Positions 24,807-38,700 are shown, numbered from the stretch's first letter. The stretch is DNA of 64,000 nt from Pelodera strongyloides (GCA_036852015.1 JAANDG010000711.1:1-64000), one strand, 5' to 3'. Notes: generated by a model from the sequence alone, not told the origin. Numbers and translations are program-made.

Positions 24807-26198
24807 ATGCTCAACATGTTGTGCATACAGTCCCTGACTTGCCAATCAAGAATTTCAAATACAAGCAGTTTGATTTTGCCACAAATCCGTGTAAAGTTAC
24901 ACAATTTTTTATTGTGCGTCTATTCGACGCTGCTGTTCTTAAACAAAACTAAAATCTTTAATTGTCAAAGCATAAACAAGAGCTGTCTAATTATGAGTTC
25001 AAGATAACGCAGCTATTTAAAGATGTATAAAATAGATGTATAAATAAATTGCCTCTGGACTTTTCTACTCGTTATTTCGCTACACATTCTATAAATTTCA
25101 GAAGCTACCGTACGTTTTCACGACCGATACTTATTCCAGTAATAACTTATGTATTCTGGTTTGTATACTCACGAAAATAATAGATAATAAACCTACAAAA
25201 TGCTATTTCCACTGGCAGCTCATTATTCAATTTGATTTTCCGTCCAGGAAAACCAGTTGACATTGGCTGAAGAAAAAAATAACGTACTTTGTTAGAACTG
25301 CCTGACATTGACTTGGGAACTTATGAACTATCAGAATTTACGAAGGGTGGCCATTTTACATGCGCACTTTAGAGTTTCATCCTTATTACTAAATTGCCAA
25401 TGAAAATTAACATTTTCTCCGTGAACTTTACTTTGCGGATGTTTTTGCTGACTTTCTTCTGGAGAAAACATGTAAAATCGTGTGTGCCTACAGAATTTCC
25501 TAAATATTTTCCATGAGTAAATATTCTACAATTCGCCTTTGTTTTCAGATTGTTACCTACTAATTCGCAACGCAAATTCTCTTATTTGTCTTTCAAATTT
25601 CAACAATTATTGAAATTGAAGAAGTAATGCATGATTTAAATAACATCATGCACGCTTTATCCCGTCATTGTCAAAGAATAACTCCGTCTCCAGCACCGAA
25701 CACTTCCCCCATTAAGAGCGTAGAAAATTGAATATGTTTCTGATGCGCGTAGTTGTTTTGATATCCCATATAAACACTACCCGTTTTCTTCTACGAAAAA
25801 CTTTTTTTGCAGATGGATGCTGAACTAACGACTAACTTCTTGCTAACGTCTTAGGTTAAATGTCTAAAGCTAAATCATCAGTTGAACCTTAGACGACCTC
25901 TAGTTTAGTGTTACGTTCTCATAAAAAATATATATCTTCAATGATCAAATCAGTTTTTAGTATCAGCACCCATTTCTGGTCCACACGCACTTGAATCACT
26001 TGTTCGTCACCTGTTTTTTATTTTTATTTTTGGAACATGGGGCAATGTGGTGAGAAAATACAGTAAGGAATATATGTCAAATGCAGTTGCCTGTGCATGT
26101 GCTGCATCACGGCTATGCACACGTTTTGCATCGTGATTAATACAGAGGAAAATTCTTGGCTGTGTATTTTTTTAAATACAGTCACTTATTTTTGCAGA
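24807..26198. other. Intergenic, no gene supported
   Basis: AT-rich spacer between the LAPTM-like and exchanger genes. No exon with coherent splice sites or recognisable product was found on either strand. At about 1.4 kb the gap is too long for a typical nematode operon. Confidence 0.5.
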
Positions 26199-29100
26199 AT
26201 GAACAGTTTGCATGCAGGACTTTGTTTGAATGTATTTCTCATTACCACTATATTCTCAGTGCATGTTCTTTGCCTCGAAAACGAGGAGGAAAAGATAACT
26301 GAACACTTTCAGGTGAGTAAAAAATCGTAGCCAACCAAGATGGCGAATACAACTGCATCACATAGTTTAAACTGTTACTGTCTCTCTCTGTATATAAGAC
26401 GTTTGAGATTATCATATCTTCACCATTTTCCACGGAATAATGTCACTTATGTGTTTTGTTTTGTACATAGCGCAATTCGACTGAGAACCTCATATAACAA
26501 GGTAACGATATTGTCAAGTATTTGTGGTTTCAGATTGCAACTTTCCATTTTGATGAGGTGAGAGCGCCACTTCTCATTGTAATTTGGATTTTGGTCGCTT
26601 CGACAGCAAAAATAGGTATAGTGTTTTCGTGAGTCAGCGTTCTTGACAGCATCAACTCAGCGTTTTATTTGTTCGTGTATTCTACGTTTAGGTTTCAACC
26701 TCCTTCGTCCGATAACGAAGAATGTTCCTGACAGTGCTCTACTTATTCTTGTTGGTTTAACTATTGGCGTTATTCTAAAGGTAAGGCTGTCTCATCATTG
26801 TGATATAAGGTGGAATTGCATATTCGTCTGACGAGATGGTAAACTTCAGGCTCTGTCTCTTTGAATGAACTTGTTTCAGTCATTTGGCGCCTCGCTGGGC
26901 ATCTACACTCTGGATAGTCATGTGTTCTTCATATACATACTTCCACCCATCATCTTTGATGCCGGATACTTTATGCCAAATCGCATTTTATTTGAGAACT
27001 TTGATTCGGTCTTACTGTTTTCGATAGTCGGCACACTATTCAACACGTTTGCAATAGTTACGTTTACTTCTTGCTTACTTTCGGTCGAGTTGTTTCTGGC
27101 AGTCAGTTTGCTCACTAATGTTTCAAATGTTACTTACCATTAGTTTAGCTCTTTGTTCTGTTTATTTACATATTTTGTGCGGACTTCTTTTTTAACACGA
27201 CCACCTTCGATGAATTTGATCACCCGTATTCAATTGCGTCTTTCCAGGCATCTCCTTATTCTGGTTAAGCAACTTCAATTTGTTCTCCGTCCAGTTTTCT
27301 TTCTTCGAAGTGCTTGTTTTCTCCTCCTTGATATCGGCTGTCGATCCGGTGGCAGTGATTGCAGTATTTGAAGAGATCCATGTCAACGACTTTCTTTTCA
27401 TCAACGTTTTCGGAGAGGCGCTCTTTAACGATGGCGTCACTGTGGTATCTTCTTGCTACTTGAGTTCTTCAGTGTACGATATACAAGACATTCAGCTGAA
27501 ATACTAATATGCATACCATCAGGTCCTCTATCAGATGTTCAAGGCTTTCGCACATATTGGGGCCGCCAACCTTATAGCAAGCGATTACATTGCCGGTGCT
27601 GGTTCATTTGTGTTTATAGCACTTGGTGGTGCACTGCTTGGGATTCTCGTTGCCTTCCTGACGGCATTTTTGACAAAGTAGGTGAACGTTTTGAGCAATT
27701 TGCCAAACAATTTTAATAGGAGTTCGTTACATTCAGCTTTTCCTTGCAGATACACAAATTCAATTCGAATTCTCGCTCCCGTTATTATCTTCATAATGCC
27801 GTACGCAGCGTACCTTTGCGCGGAAATGGTCTCACTATCACCGATCATTGCGTAAGTTCTGTTGCCGTGGAACCTAATTATGTCATCGCTGGGAACAGAC
27901 TTCAATTCAGTGACACTTATTCGTTTCAGTATTGCCGCATGTGGAATGTTGATGAAACAATATGTAAAGGGAAATATCACTCCGTCTGCCGATACTTCTG
28001 TAAAATACTTTGCCAAAATGTTATCACAAGCAACCGAAATGGTATCGTCTGAAAGTTTCTGTACCATTAGCATTAAGCTCATCCGTATTCAAAAAATCAA
28101 ATGGGGTATTTTCAGTGGCAAAATTCAGGTTGTATTTGTGTTTCTTGGTCTTGCAACCATCAGCTCTGAACATAAATGGGACACCCTCTTCGTAGTGTTC
28201 ACAATACTTCTCTGTCTTCTCTTCAGAACAATTGGTATGATTTCTTTCGGTTAGCCAAGGACAACGGACGATGCTGCTTGTTATCCATAAAGCAATGTTT
28301 GGCTAAATCGTTGTCTTGACTTGTTAGTAACTACGCGTTTTCTGTTTAGGTGTCGTCATTCAATGTTTCTTCCTCAACCTGTTCAGAAGCAAGAAGTTCT
28401 CGAAGGTTTGTGCATAGTTTTCGAACTGTCTGGGAAGGATACTGTTTTGCAAGCTTACCATTAGTTGTACAAGCGTATATCCGCCTGTTTTATCTGCGTG
28501 TCACGATAATATGGTTATGTTCGTACTTTTCCGGATAATTAAACTGCGTTTTAGGTGGACCAATTCATTCTATCATATGGCGGTTTGAGAGGAGCGATCG
28601 CATTTGGTCTGGCCGCATCAATGCCCGCATCCATTGTAGCAAAGTCAATGTTTGTGACGACCACAATCGCCGTGATTTACTTCACTGTTTTCTTGCAGGT
28701 ATCTAAGTGAGCTTCAAAGTTCGCAGGAGAATATATATTACATAAATTTGTCTGGAAAGCTGAACATTGGTCTGTCAAGTAAACCATTCAGGGTATCACA
28801 ATCAAACCCCTTGTAAAGTGGTTGAGTGTGGAGACTACGGAGCACCGAACCAAGACCCTAGCTGAGAGTGCGTTTGGGAATGTGAGTTGATGCAATGAAA
28901 ATTACCTGCGATCGACATCGCCTTATAAAGCGGAACTTAGGGCTATAATTCCTCTTATTCGCAATAAGGAAAGCGCGCAAAAATAAAACAACAAAAATCA
29001 CATGCAAATTTTGTTTAGGATATTGACCACGTTATGAGTGGACTTGAAGTAATTGCGGGAATCAAGGGCCACAACACGGTCAGAACCTTGTGAGTTTTTG

Positions 29101-30255
29101 GATTCTTTGCTTGACCTTTCTTTTATTCTGAAACGATCATCTTCAAAAGTTTAGTTCCCTGTTTTTAGTTTTGGTGGATTTTTCAAATTCCTCCTCCCAC
29201 AGTTTAGATAGTCAATATTTACAGCTTCGAGCGAATTAATGCCCGTTTCCTCCGTCCACTGCTTGTTCGAGATCATGTGAAGGCAGAGTTCGATAATACA
29301 AAGGTAGTCAGGGCATATGCCAAACTGACACTTCAAGAGGCGTTGAATTCAAGTGTTGAGGCAGACAGCTTCCTGAAGACCAAGTTAGTTTCCGCCCATT
29401 ATTACTCATTACGAGCAAAATCGATTGTTGACGCAAGAATATAATATTGTTACACATGGCGTTGTTAACTTTACGGCAAAATGTAACTATTAGTGAATAA
29501 TGCCTTTTTGGAGCATCCAAATTTAAGCATGACCCGTTCATACTGTAGACAGTGAGACAATATTTTATGGATTTTTTCAGTGTGTCCGACGAAACGAAAA
29601 CAGCTAGTGTAGAATCGATCGATAGAGAAGACATTGAAATTCATGAATTGCCTGCCCGATTGGGCATGAGAAGGATGACTCTTGCAGAGGTATTACACAT
29701 CTGGTATTCATTATTTTTAATCAGGTAAGATCATTCAGCTCATCCTTCCCATAGGTTTAGAGTTTGAAAACCGTTAGGACGAGAACAAACGTATAGAACC
29801 CTAAGTTGTCTTCGCGTCAAATAAACCATTTGTTAAATCATTAAGTTGCTGACCGAAGATGGAAATGTGGACGTCTTGTTGAATAAGTTCTCCGAGATCC
29901 TGGACAAGAAGCTAGCCGAATTCAATCTTCAACAAAAAGATGGATTATCCAACGACATTCCTGACGATTATATTCACCAGATATTGCAGAGGAATTTTTC
30001 GGTGAGCTTCGTGTTCACCGTTAATTACGGTTCTGGCGATTTATTTAGGCAGTATTTTCTGCTACTCAAGCTATCGCTGTCATTTTGGAACAATACTATT
30101 TATTGCGTATTTAGCACGCAGGAGACGAAGATGTTGACATGGGTGGCAAACATTCTGACCGACCATCGTCGGAGAGAAAAGCAGATCCAAAACGTCGAAA
30201 TACAATGCATAATGTGGCACGAGCGGCCAAAAAGAAGATGAGCGTCTACTTCTAA
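26199..30255 (+). CDS. Na+/H+ exchanger (SLC9/NHX family)
   Basis: Electroneutral Na+/H+ antiporter of the plasma-membrane NHE group. Seventeen exons: 26199-26312, 26534-26615, 26692-26780, 26880-27056, 27248-27444, 27523-27677, 27750-27851, 27930-28041, 28129-28234, 28350-28405, 28555-28698, 28792-28881, 29019-29089, 29225-29383, 29581-29689, 29846-30001, 30115-30255, about 686 residues. A signal-like N-terminal helix is followed by [13 protein letters not shown], the inhibitor-region motif [11 protein letters not shown] (about 116-126) and [15 protein letters not shown]. The ion-binding Asn-Asp pair lies in [11 protein letters not shown] (about 215-216), and the signature [10 protein letters not shown] at about 405-414. 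The regulatory tail begins with [11 protein letters not shown] and ends in a basic, polar segment. The start codon follows TTTTTGCAG by one base. The exon 4/exon 5 junction has no GT donor in the expected place (see findings). Family assignment is firm; which NHX paralogue is not resolved. Confidence 0.93.
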
Positions 30256-32094
30256 CGGCGCTAATGATTTATAAAATACTATTATAGTCCTTCTCCTACA
30301 ATGTGTCCTTATCACTTGCTAGTTATTTGTCCCGTCACTGTCCTGTTAAGTGTAGCGAACGATCTCTGCCACTTTCCAATAAGAACTTTTCATTCCTTTT
30401 TATAAAACAGTTCCAGTTCATTCTGCTCATCTATTTCGCCTATCAATTTGTAAGCCATATGTTCTTGAGTCCATTTATTTGCCACGCATCTTCGTATAAA
30501 CAGCACGTCATCACTTTTTGTCGGCAAAAAAACTTTCCCGGAGTGGAATTTTCCAGCGGAGCACAATTTACAGAACGAGAATTAATTGATAGACAACACT
30601 TCTTGTGCTGCATACATATCTATCCTATGTTTCGAATAAACAGAAAAGTGGAACTGAAAAATGGTAGCATAGTGATGTCAACCTCTGTGCTATAAACAAC
30701 TGTTTTACGTTTCGCGATCACGTTAGAATACGAGTGAAGTAATTGGTCATGCGCATACAATCAGCTTCTTCTCATTAGACGTGTTCAGTGTGCAGACTTA
30801 ACGCATGTGTTTCTATTATTTTATATTAGCCGTTGCTGTAGCGCACCATGTAGCTTTGAAAAGGGTACAAAAACTAGTTATAAGCAAAGCATATAATGTG
30901 TATATATATAATCCTCACTAATATTTAAGCTTTAAGTTTTTGTTTATTTATTGCTAAATATTTAATTAATTTCTGTCTTTGTCTTTTCAAAGTTATGCAT
31001 CTTTGTTTTAGTAAACTGAATAAAATAAGCATGAAGGGAATAGTCTCTGAACACGATTTGCTGTTTCTTGCACCTCCTCGGGCTGTTCGCGCGCATTTGA
31101 CCCACTTGTAGACAGCGAACCTCGCAGAGTCGGGATCCTTTCACCTGGCTTTCCTTGGGAAAGGGCTTTATTCCCTCCTAAGTCCTCATGTAAGACTGAA
31201 CATCCGTCCGTGGTGCAATACGATTTTGTAGTTGTGTCTTGTGCATTGGTTCCTTTGCTCATTTTTCCCGTACACTAACTATGAGACTGTGAACTTTGTG
31301 GTTCGCGTTCTTTGCACTAACACTATTTGAATTTGATTTGCATACGCTACTTTTTGTTTGCTTTTCTCTCAGCTCTCTCTCTCCCTTCTCCCTCGCTCTC
31401 CTCTCTCTTTCTTTCTATGTACCTCTCAGAAGTTTCCAGCACTACTTTCTCTTACCAATGGTCAATTCAATTTTTTTTTGGATTCGCCAACCTCACCTCC
31501 TACAATTGCTTAACGCGATTGGTTAACTTTAGTGCTTTTTTGCACCTAATTAGATTACTTGTCCATTGCTTAACTTGTTTCACTTCCAACTGGCGCTAAT
31601 TTTCAGTTCAAGTGTTCAACTTTGTACATATATAAACGGACAATACTCAACAGGAACTATTTTGTCGCCAATGCTACAGAATTGTTGCGTTTTCCCCTAC
31701 ATTACAGGAATTTTGTGTTTTTATCACAATGTGGCGAAAGTAAAAGAAAATAGGATTAGAAAGATTGCGATGAGTGTCCTCCCCCCTTCACAACTAATAA
31801 AGGGTATCAAAATAAACTGGTTGTAGTATGACATTATGACATGTGCTTAGAAAAAGTCATCAGTTGTTTCCTTTTTCCGCCAGCAGGTGCATTCTTTTCA
31901 ACAATCATTTGCTAAACAATTGTACCTTAAACGTCGAGGTTATATTTCTATATCATTCCAGAAAAATACTGTGGCTAAATATTGGAGCTGATGAATAGTG
32001 ATACAGGTTTGTTAGTCATTCATCACGTTAACATAATAAGAAATAGTATTAAGACGTTAAGAAAGAAATAAGATTATCAGTTGTGTTTACAGCA
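30256..32094. other. Intergenic, one doubtful small ORF
   Basis: Spacer between the exchanger and reductase genes. It contains a CT-rich tract at about 31365-31420 and the doubtful minus-strand frame 31008-31262 listed separately. Nothing else supported was seen. Confidence 0.45.
31008..31262 (-). CDS. Doubtful small ORF, 84 residues
   Basis: An uninterrupted minus-strand frame begins MSKGTNAQDTTTK and ends SCLFYSVY. It is polar, with balanced composition unlike the surrounding AT-rich junk frames, but it matches no family I recognise. A second minus-strand frame (30962-31144) overlaps it in another phase, which lowers confidence in either. It has no hydrophobic segment or obvious motif apart from a final aromatic tail. 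It may be chance, or part of an untranslated region of the exchanger on the other strand. Confidence 0.2.
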   Translation of the reverse strand: MSKGTNAQDTTTKSYCTTDGCSVLHEDLGGNKALSQGKPGERIPTLRGSLSTSGSNAREQPEEVQETANRVQRLFPSCLFYSVY

Positions 32095-34515
32095 ATGGCT
32101 TATTTAGTAGTCCTTGTGACGGGCGTGTCGGGTTTTATTGGCTCTCATTGCTGTAGACTTCTACTACGTGAGGGATACACCGTAAAAGGCACTGTGAGAA
32201 GTTTGAACAATCCAAAGAAGGTATGTTTCTTACAAAACACCTTCAGTTCAAGTTAAGTTTGTTATCTTCACCTTTCCATTTTCCGCGTTCACTCGAATGG
32301 TTTTCCCATTCAACTTGCTCTGCTCGCCACCAGACTTATGCGCGTACAGAGAGGAATATTGCTGACATAACATCTTATAACCTTAACATTGCCGTTATCT
32401 CATGTGCGCGTTTTATATACTTTCCCTTATATTAATACATATTTTGACAGGTTGACCCCGTACGTGCACTCAATGTGGACAATAGACTTCACCTCATAGA
32501 AGCCGACCTCCTAGATGAAAAGAGCTGGGCTCCGTAAGTAAATATTCTTCACTGTCATTCACGGGTAGACATAAAATTCTTTGAATATGATAGATTACTT
32601 TATTAGAATTAGATGTTACAGCTAATGCTAATGACACAATCCACGTCGTATTACTGAAACGTTTAGTGCTGTTGCCGGATGTGATTACGTACTACATGTG
32701 GCATCTCCATTTCCAATTGTGGCTTCGGAAGAAACAATCCACACAGCAATTAATGGAACCCTTAACGTGCTAAAGGCTTGTCGTGATGAACCTCGAGTGA
32801 AGAAAGTTGTGCTCACATCAAGCTGTGCTGCGGTAAACGGTAAGGGTCTTCAACCACATGAGTTTACATATTTGCAATGCAAGTGGACTGAAATCTTCTG
32901 TAATCATTGTCAAGTTAAGAAAGTCTGTGTGATCTTTAGCAAAGATTTAGGGTTTTAGACTATGATATGTTTTGTTAACATATTTAATTCTGAATAAATC
33001 TTTTACGCTTCAAGACCGTGCACCTGTATTCAAGGATTGTAATATTGGAAGTTTCAATATTTGCTTATCACATGTTCCGCAGAGGTCCTGAGCAGCAGGC
33101 GACGATTTCCAGATATATTCGAAATTAGGTTTTTTTAAATGTCACTCGTTCAGAGGGTCATGATCCACATGCTGTTTATGACGAGACATCATGGACTAAC
33201 ACAGACAGCAAGAATGTCGACTATTACGCAAAAAGTAAAACACTAGCAGAGAAAGCAGCATGGGATTTTCTCAAAGGGGTCACGACCGGCAACAAGTTGG
33301 TTTCAATAATCAAGATTTTTCCATATTTTGACTCTCCCTCACATCTATTGTATAACCTTATTTACAAAGTGTTTAATGTTTTAGATTCAAATTGACAACA
33401 ATCAACCCAACTCTTGTATTGGGAGCACCTCTGATCGATGAACAAGGCGCCAGCATTACAGTAAGATAACGTTTTGTTTTATTTTAATGTTATTGATTGA
33501 TAGTAAATTAACATAGATGGTAAGCTTAAAAACCACATTGTAACGAAATTGTTCAGATTGTACGGCGGTTTTTAAATGGCGAGATGCCAGCAGTGCCAGC
33601 ACTGCAGCTAGCATGTGTAGACGTCAGGGACGTAGCCAAGGTATGTGTTATTTATGCAGGTGGTATATCTATTCGATCAGTAGAACAAATATTCAAAGCT
33701 AAATTATCAAACCATGCCTGCGAACTTTTGAAAAACTGGTGGATAATGTGATACTCCAATTTCTACAATTTTATGAGCTGCATATGGAGTGACTAAAAAT
33801 AAGTCTCCATATTTTACCATACTCGCAAACATTTCTACAGGCTCACGTTGAAGCAATGCGGCGACCGGAGTGTGACGGAGAACGGATTCTCTGCACTGCA
33901 CAACCATCACTATGGTTTCGAGATATGGCAAGGATACTCGGGAAGGAGTTCAGAACACAAGGTAACCTGGATGCTAATGCTAGCACAATAAGAAATACTG
34001 TCTGCTAAGTAGCTGCAAAATAATTTGGTTTTCACGTTCTTTACATAGATTCTCATATTCAGGCTACCATATACCCCGCATGCAAGTTCCATATCCTGTT
34101 GTTTGGCTCTATTCTTTTTGTGATCGCGAGTCTGCTGCAATTTTGCATCGAGTTGGATACGAGATTCTTTTTAGCAATATCAAAGTGAGTATGACTTTCT
34201 TTGTCGCTGTTAAAACACTTCAGAGTGCTCCAGGTAATGGTCTTTGTTTTGTAACGTACAAATGTACTAGGTTAAGAGCCTTTGCTTGCCCCAATCGTCC
34301 ACAGTGCAAACTTTTTTCTGTACAAGAAGAAAAGCTCACCGGAAGAAATTGAAGTCACCGTGCTTGCTTTATTCCAGGCTAAGAAACTTTTGGATATGGA
34401 GTTCCGAGATCCGGCAGAATCTCTCGTTGAAATGGGCTACTACATGATTGAAAGAGGCATACTCCCAAAGAAAGCAAAATATACTGGTCTACCGGAACGG
34501 TTTAAAGAACTGTGA
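32095..34515 (+). CDS. NAD(P)-dependent epimerase/dehydratase, dihydroflavonol-reductase-like
   Basis: Extended short-chain dehydrogenase/reductase that should reduce or epimerise a small carbonyl substrate; the substrate is not predictable. Nine exons: 32095-32220, 32451-32533, 32667-32839, 33154-33295, 33385-33460, 33557-33640, 33841-33961, 34063-34184, 34378-34515, all in phase, giving 354 residues, the usual size. The Rossmann motif TGVSGFIG (Gly 10, 13, 16) binds the cofactor, and the fingerprint VASPFPI follows at about 81-87. The catalytic triad is visible: Ser in LTSSCAAV (about 121-122), then Tyr152 and Lys156 in YYAKSK. The end [25 protein letters not shown] is typical of DFR/cinnamoyl-CoA-reductase-like animal proteins. 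The start lies two bases after TTTACAG. A poly(A) signal is at 34672-34677. Confidence 0.93.
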
Positions 34516-34671
34516 TCCAAACCTCGGGTCTCTCATCTTACTAATACGCACTTGTCCGGTTGCCCATTTCTTGCCACTATGGAATATATAGTGTAGCTGG
34601 ACAATCAAAAATTGATCATCACTGTAGTCTACTTGTATTTCAACAGATACCTTTTTCGGAAACGCACAAAT

Positions 34672-34677
34672 AATAAA
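34672..34677 (+). terminator. Poly(A) signal AATAAA of reductase gene
   Basis: Canonical AATAAA about 160 bases past the reductase stop codon, in AT-rich 3' sequence. Confidence 0.5.
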
Positions 34678-35766
34678 ATAATCACAAAAGTAACTAATTG
34701 CATGAGTGATGATCGAATTGAATTTCTTTGCATTTAATTGGTGCGGTTATACTCGTTGATTAGAATGTTCCCAGACATTAATGCATTTTCTTGCCAAAAG
34801 GAGGAGGTAGTGTAACTAGAGGAAAAAGTGGACCCCATTCGGCAAACTACTATTTGGACCCTCAAACTATATTATATATTTTTTACTGATATAGTCTTAC
34901 TCATGAACTCATTGAAAGCGCCTATTTGGTATCAGTCGCATTTACTCTTGGTTATTCGTTGTCTTTGCCTGATAAACATTTTTTATATGTTTTTTTTTTG
35001 ACGAATTTTATCATAAATTCTAATTCTAAGAAGCTAACGGTCTTCTGGCTCTAGGTCAGTTGTTCTATACTTCAAACAATAAAAAGGAAGATAAAGGGTG
35101 AAACTAATGCGGGAATAGATGTGCCTTGTTTGCAATTACAGAAAGAGCAGAGTTTCCAAACAGCAAAAAGTTTCCAAACATGAAGTTCGTGTATTTTTTT
35201 AGGGTGCGCAACCCTAGTGAATTGCTTCTTTTTGCTTTATGTCAGCATATGACTGATCTGCGTGATGTTGTTTCCCTCGAAGTGCGTCACATATCAGTTG
35301 AGGTAGAACAGCTGTTTCCTATCGTCACCTTTGTCTACTATCAAGTGATTGTCAACCCTGTGACGTTTAAAGGTTTGTTTCTTTCGTTTCTCGACTTTTC
35401 TTTCGAATTCCATCTGTTGAAGTTGTCTGGCCATTTGTTTCCCTGTGTGACTTGCTCGGTTACAGGCAAGCTGTTTTCGTGTTGTTTGTAAAAAGGACAC
35501 ATAATTGCCTAGTGGATGTTTAGAATTTTATCTATACAATTCCTTATCTTGAGTGCGTAATAGGCTCTCTACTCACCGTTATTGTCACGTGTCGAAAAAA
35601 GGGGCACTATATTTAGTTGGCACTTTTGGCACCCCATTTAAAATGTTTGTTTCCACCATTAGGTTTTCCATCCGTGTTTTATTCATTGTATCTCATTGGG
35701 GTGTTTATTTTTAGTTGTGAACCTAAATTCTGAATTATATTTCCTGCGAAGAGAGTGGTGTTAAGT
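34678..35766. other. Intergenic, no gene supported
   Basis: About 1.1 kb between the reductase and the mucin-like gene. A plus-strand frame at 35126-35491 encodes a Phe/Leu-rich peptide without splice context or a recognised motif and is not called. The promoter of the mucin-like gene should be here. Confidence 0.45.
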
Positions 35767-38700
35767 ATGGTCTCAATAAGGATAACAATTCTACTCATTC
35801 TTTTGGCCGCTGCTGTACATTCGCTAAGTCACAGGTAAGGGCGACGCTAACTGTTTGGAACATGCACTTTCACCAAGTATAAGCTGATTTTTTTTTACTT
35901 CAATCATTCTTAAATGTAAAAAGATATCTAGAAAAATACATATCCAGTGCCAATTTACTGAAAATTTAACACCAGAGAAAGAAACCACTTCGGTTGGAAT
36001 TTGATGCATTACAGTCAGACAACGAGTAGTGGAGCAACTAAGCAGATATTTCTTTTAGCAGACCCCTTCCCTCAATAATGAGGGGTTTTCTGTCATCATT
36101 GGCAACCGGCCAAGCCATGTTGCGATTTAGCAACCATCCCATATTGTAATCCAACAAATCCCAAACGAAGAGATTTTACCCAGTGTTAAATTTTCAGTAA
36201 ATTGGAACTGGAAAGGTATTTTTCTAGGTATCTTTTTGTATTTAAGGATAATTGAGGCAAAAAGACAAATTTGAAGTGACTGCGACCCTTTAAGCATTGG
36301 CAAAAAAACTGACGTCTATATTGTAAAAATCATGGTTTGACGTTTGAAGTTATAAATTGATTCTAGAAAGCTGGGCAGACGGCCTGTTGCAGTTTCAAAG
36401 GCAAAAGAAGCAGCAGTTCTGAAAGACCGAGAGAAAGATAACGATGTCGGAAGCACAAGACAGAAAGAGGTAGCATAATCTACTATAACTACTGTTTAGG
36501 AAAAAATTCATATCATTCGAACATATTCATGAATCCCAAACAGAGAAGTTCGATTTTTTAACAAACTAGCGAAGTTGTTTACACATCTGTTTTAGAACAT
36601 GTGTACCTAGTATGTAGGTTTTATACTATACATGTGCATCTTGGATTACAGTGTTATTTCAGTGTCTGGAACCGCATGTTACATTGGAAAAGCCAGGAGA
36701 TTCTTCGAAAGAGGTAGACAATACACACACATTTCATTTGTTTTAATTGTTACCTAACTCTCTAGACCGCGCCACAAGTGGCTTTCATCTAGATTTACTT
36801 TCGCATGCGGATTTTTAACAAAACCCCGATTCCTTCACCCCAAACGCACAGTCTTTCTGTGTTTGACTTCTAACATGGGAATAATATTTATGACATATCA
36901 AACAGACATATTAAACACAGTAAAAATAAATGTTCTATTTCACATTTGTAATGTTTTTTGTTAAACAAAATTTTAATTATCAGAAAGAAGACAAAAAGAG
37001 CGACTATGAGACCTGCAAGGCTAAGTGTACGCAAGTCGATGACGACATGACAATAAAACAGGTGATTTTTTTTTTATTTATTTCACCGGGCTACAAATGT
37101 TGCAGCTGGCATAAGTACAATAATACAGCTAGCTTATTTTGGCTCGTTTTTTATTGAAACAATAATCATTGCAGAAAATCGAGAAACTAAGGGAAGAAAT
37201 TGCTGATGCCGAAGAGCTTCTAGCGCATTATCAGAGGAAAGCTGAACGAGTGAGCTTTTTTGTTATTTTAAGCTTAATGCGGTGGATAATGAACCATTAT
37301 AATAATTAGAAAAGTAGAAAACAAGTTAATTCAATTGTATCGTTGTTAGGAAATTTCAATTACTAATTATTGAATAGTTTCTTTAGGAATCGAAAAAGGA
37401 ATCCAAATCATTGGACAAGAATGACGGCATGGGCAGAGAAGTGGTGATCCCGTCTTCAAGAAAGGAACGCGCCCACCAGAATGCATTTCTCTTTTGAAAA
37501 TTCGACAGTCTCTCGTACATAGAGACTGGCCCGATCAGTGAACAATTTAAGCAATTCTACTTTGAGTCAATATTACCGGTATATCCCGTCAATGATCAAG
37601 ATAGTTCTATAAACAGCTATTTGGATGGGCCACCACACACACAGACACTGCAAACATCATTAGGCAAGAATAAGAAACTCAACCTGCCAAAATGCCAGAG
37701 AACACTTTGCGACACTCGAAAGCAGTGGAACACCAAGCCCAGCAAGAAGAAGCAAAGGAAACGAAAGAGTTTAAAGGAGAACTGCGAAGACGATTCATCT
37801 GACTGTGACGAAGAGCAGGATCCAGGCCAATACAAAGTGACGCAGAGCTTAAAGGAAAACAAACCATGTACAGCACATTTTGAGAAGCAGAGCATAACCA
37901 AGCACCCAACGCCAATGTGTAAAACACCGTCGAATACCGCAAGCGGATCTGCAAAGGTGAAATATGTTCTTCACAATTATGCTTTAGGTCAACACGAAAC
38001 AGGAGCACTATATAAGAACCTCGGTAAAACTGAAGATGTGCTGTCCTCTAAAGTTCTGCGAACGGCCTCGACGCAACCATTATGCAACGAAACTAAGCAA
38101 AACAGGGGTCCATTTATTAAACCAATAAAGTCTACATTTGCTCAAGGAATCAAAGAAAGGGCTGCTTCCCAAACTATCGGGAAGACATCGGATGTGTATG
38201 TCTATGCAAACAACACTTCGTCACCACTGCATGAAACTTCAACGTTCAGCAACACAGAAGCAGAAAACGATTTTCACGGTTTAGCGCCAGTCATGGTTGA
38301 TAAACAAAACACAACTAAGGAAGCTGAGAAGGCTGAATCTCACATTATTGGTCTCCAAACTGTCATGCTGGACCCTAGTGGTAACCCTTTGGAAGAAATG
38401 TTCCTCCCGGGCGAGACGGGAAGACAACATTCTGCTCAGGTTGGACAAGCAAGCCTGGAGATTTTAACGGATTCCACACATGTGAACATGACGAGACCAC
38501 GAATAGAAGGCCAGAAAGGAGTTCAAATCGAGAATTTCACTCCTTCTTCAGCACCAGCGACAGCGGAAACAACCACTCAAAAGAAGCAGTCTTTGCGAAC
38601 AGTCGATCAAGACAGTGTGCATGTTGAGAATCCTTTATCAGCAACAGCACCAGTGGAAACAACCACTCAGGAGGCGCAGTCCAGCGTGCAGTCTGAGACG

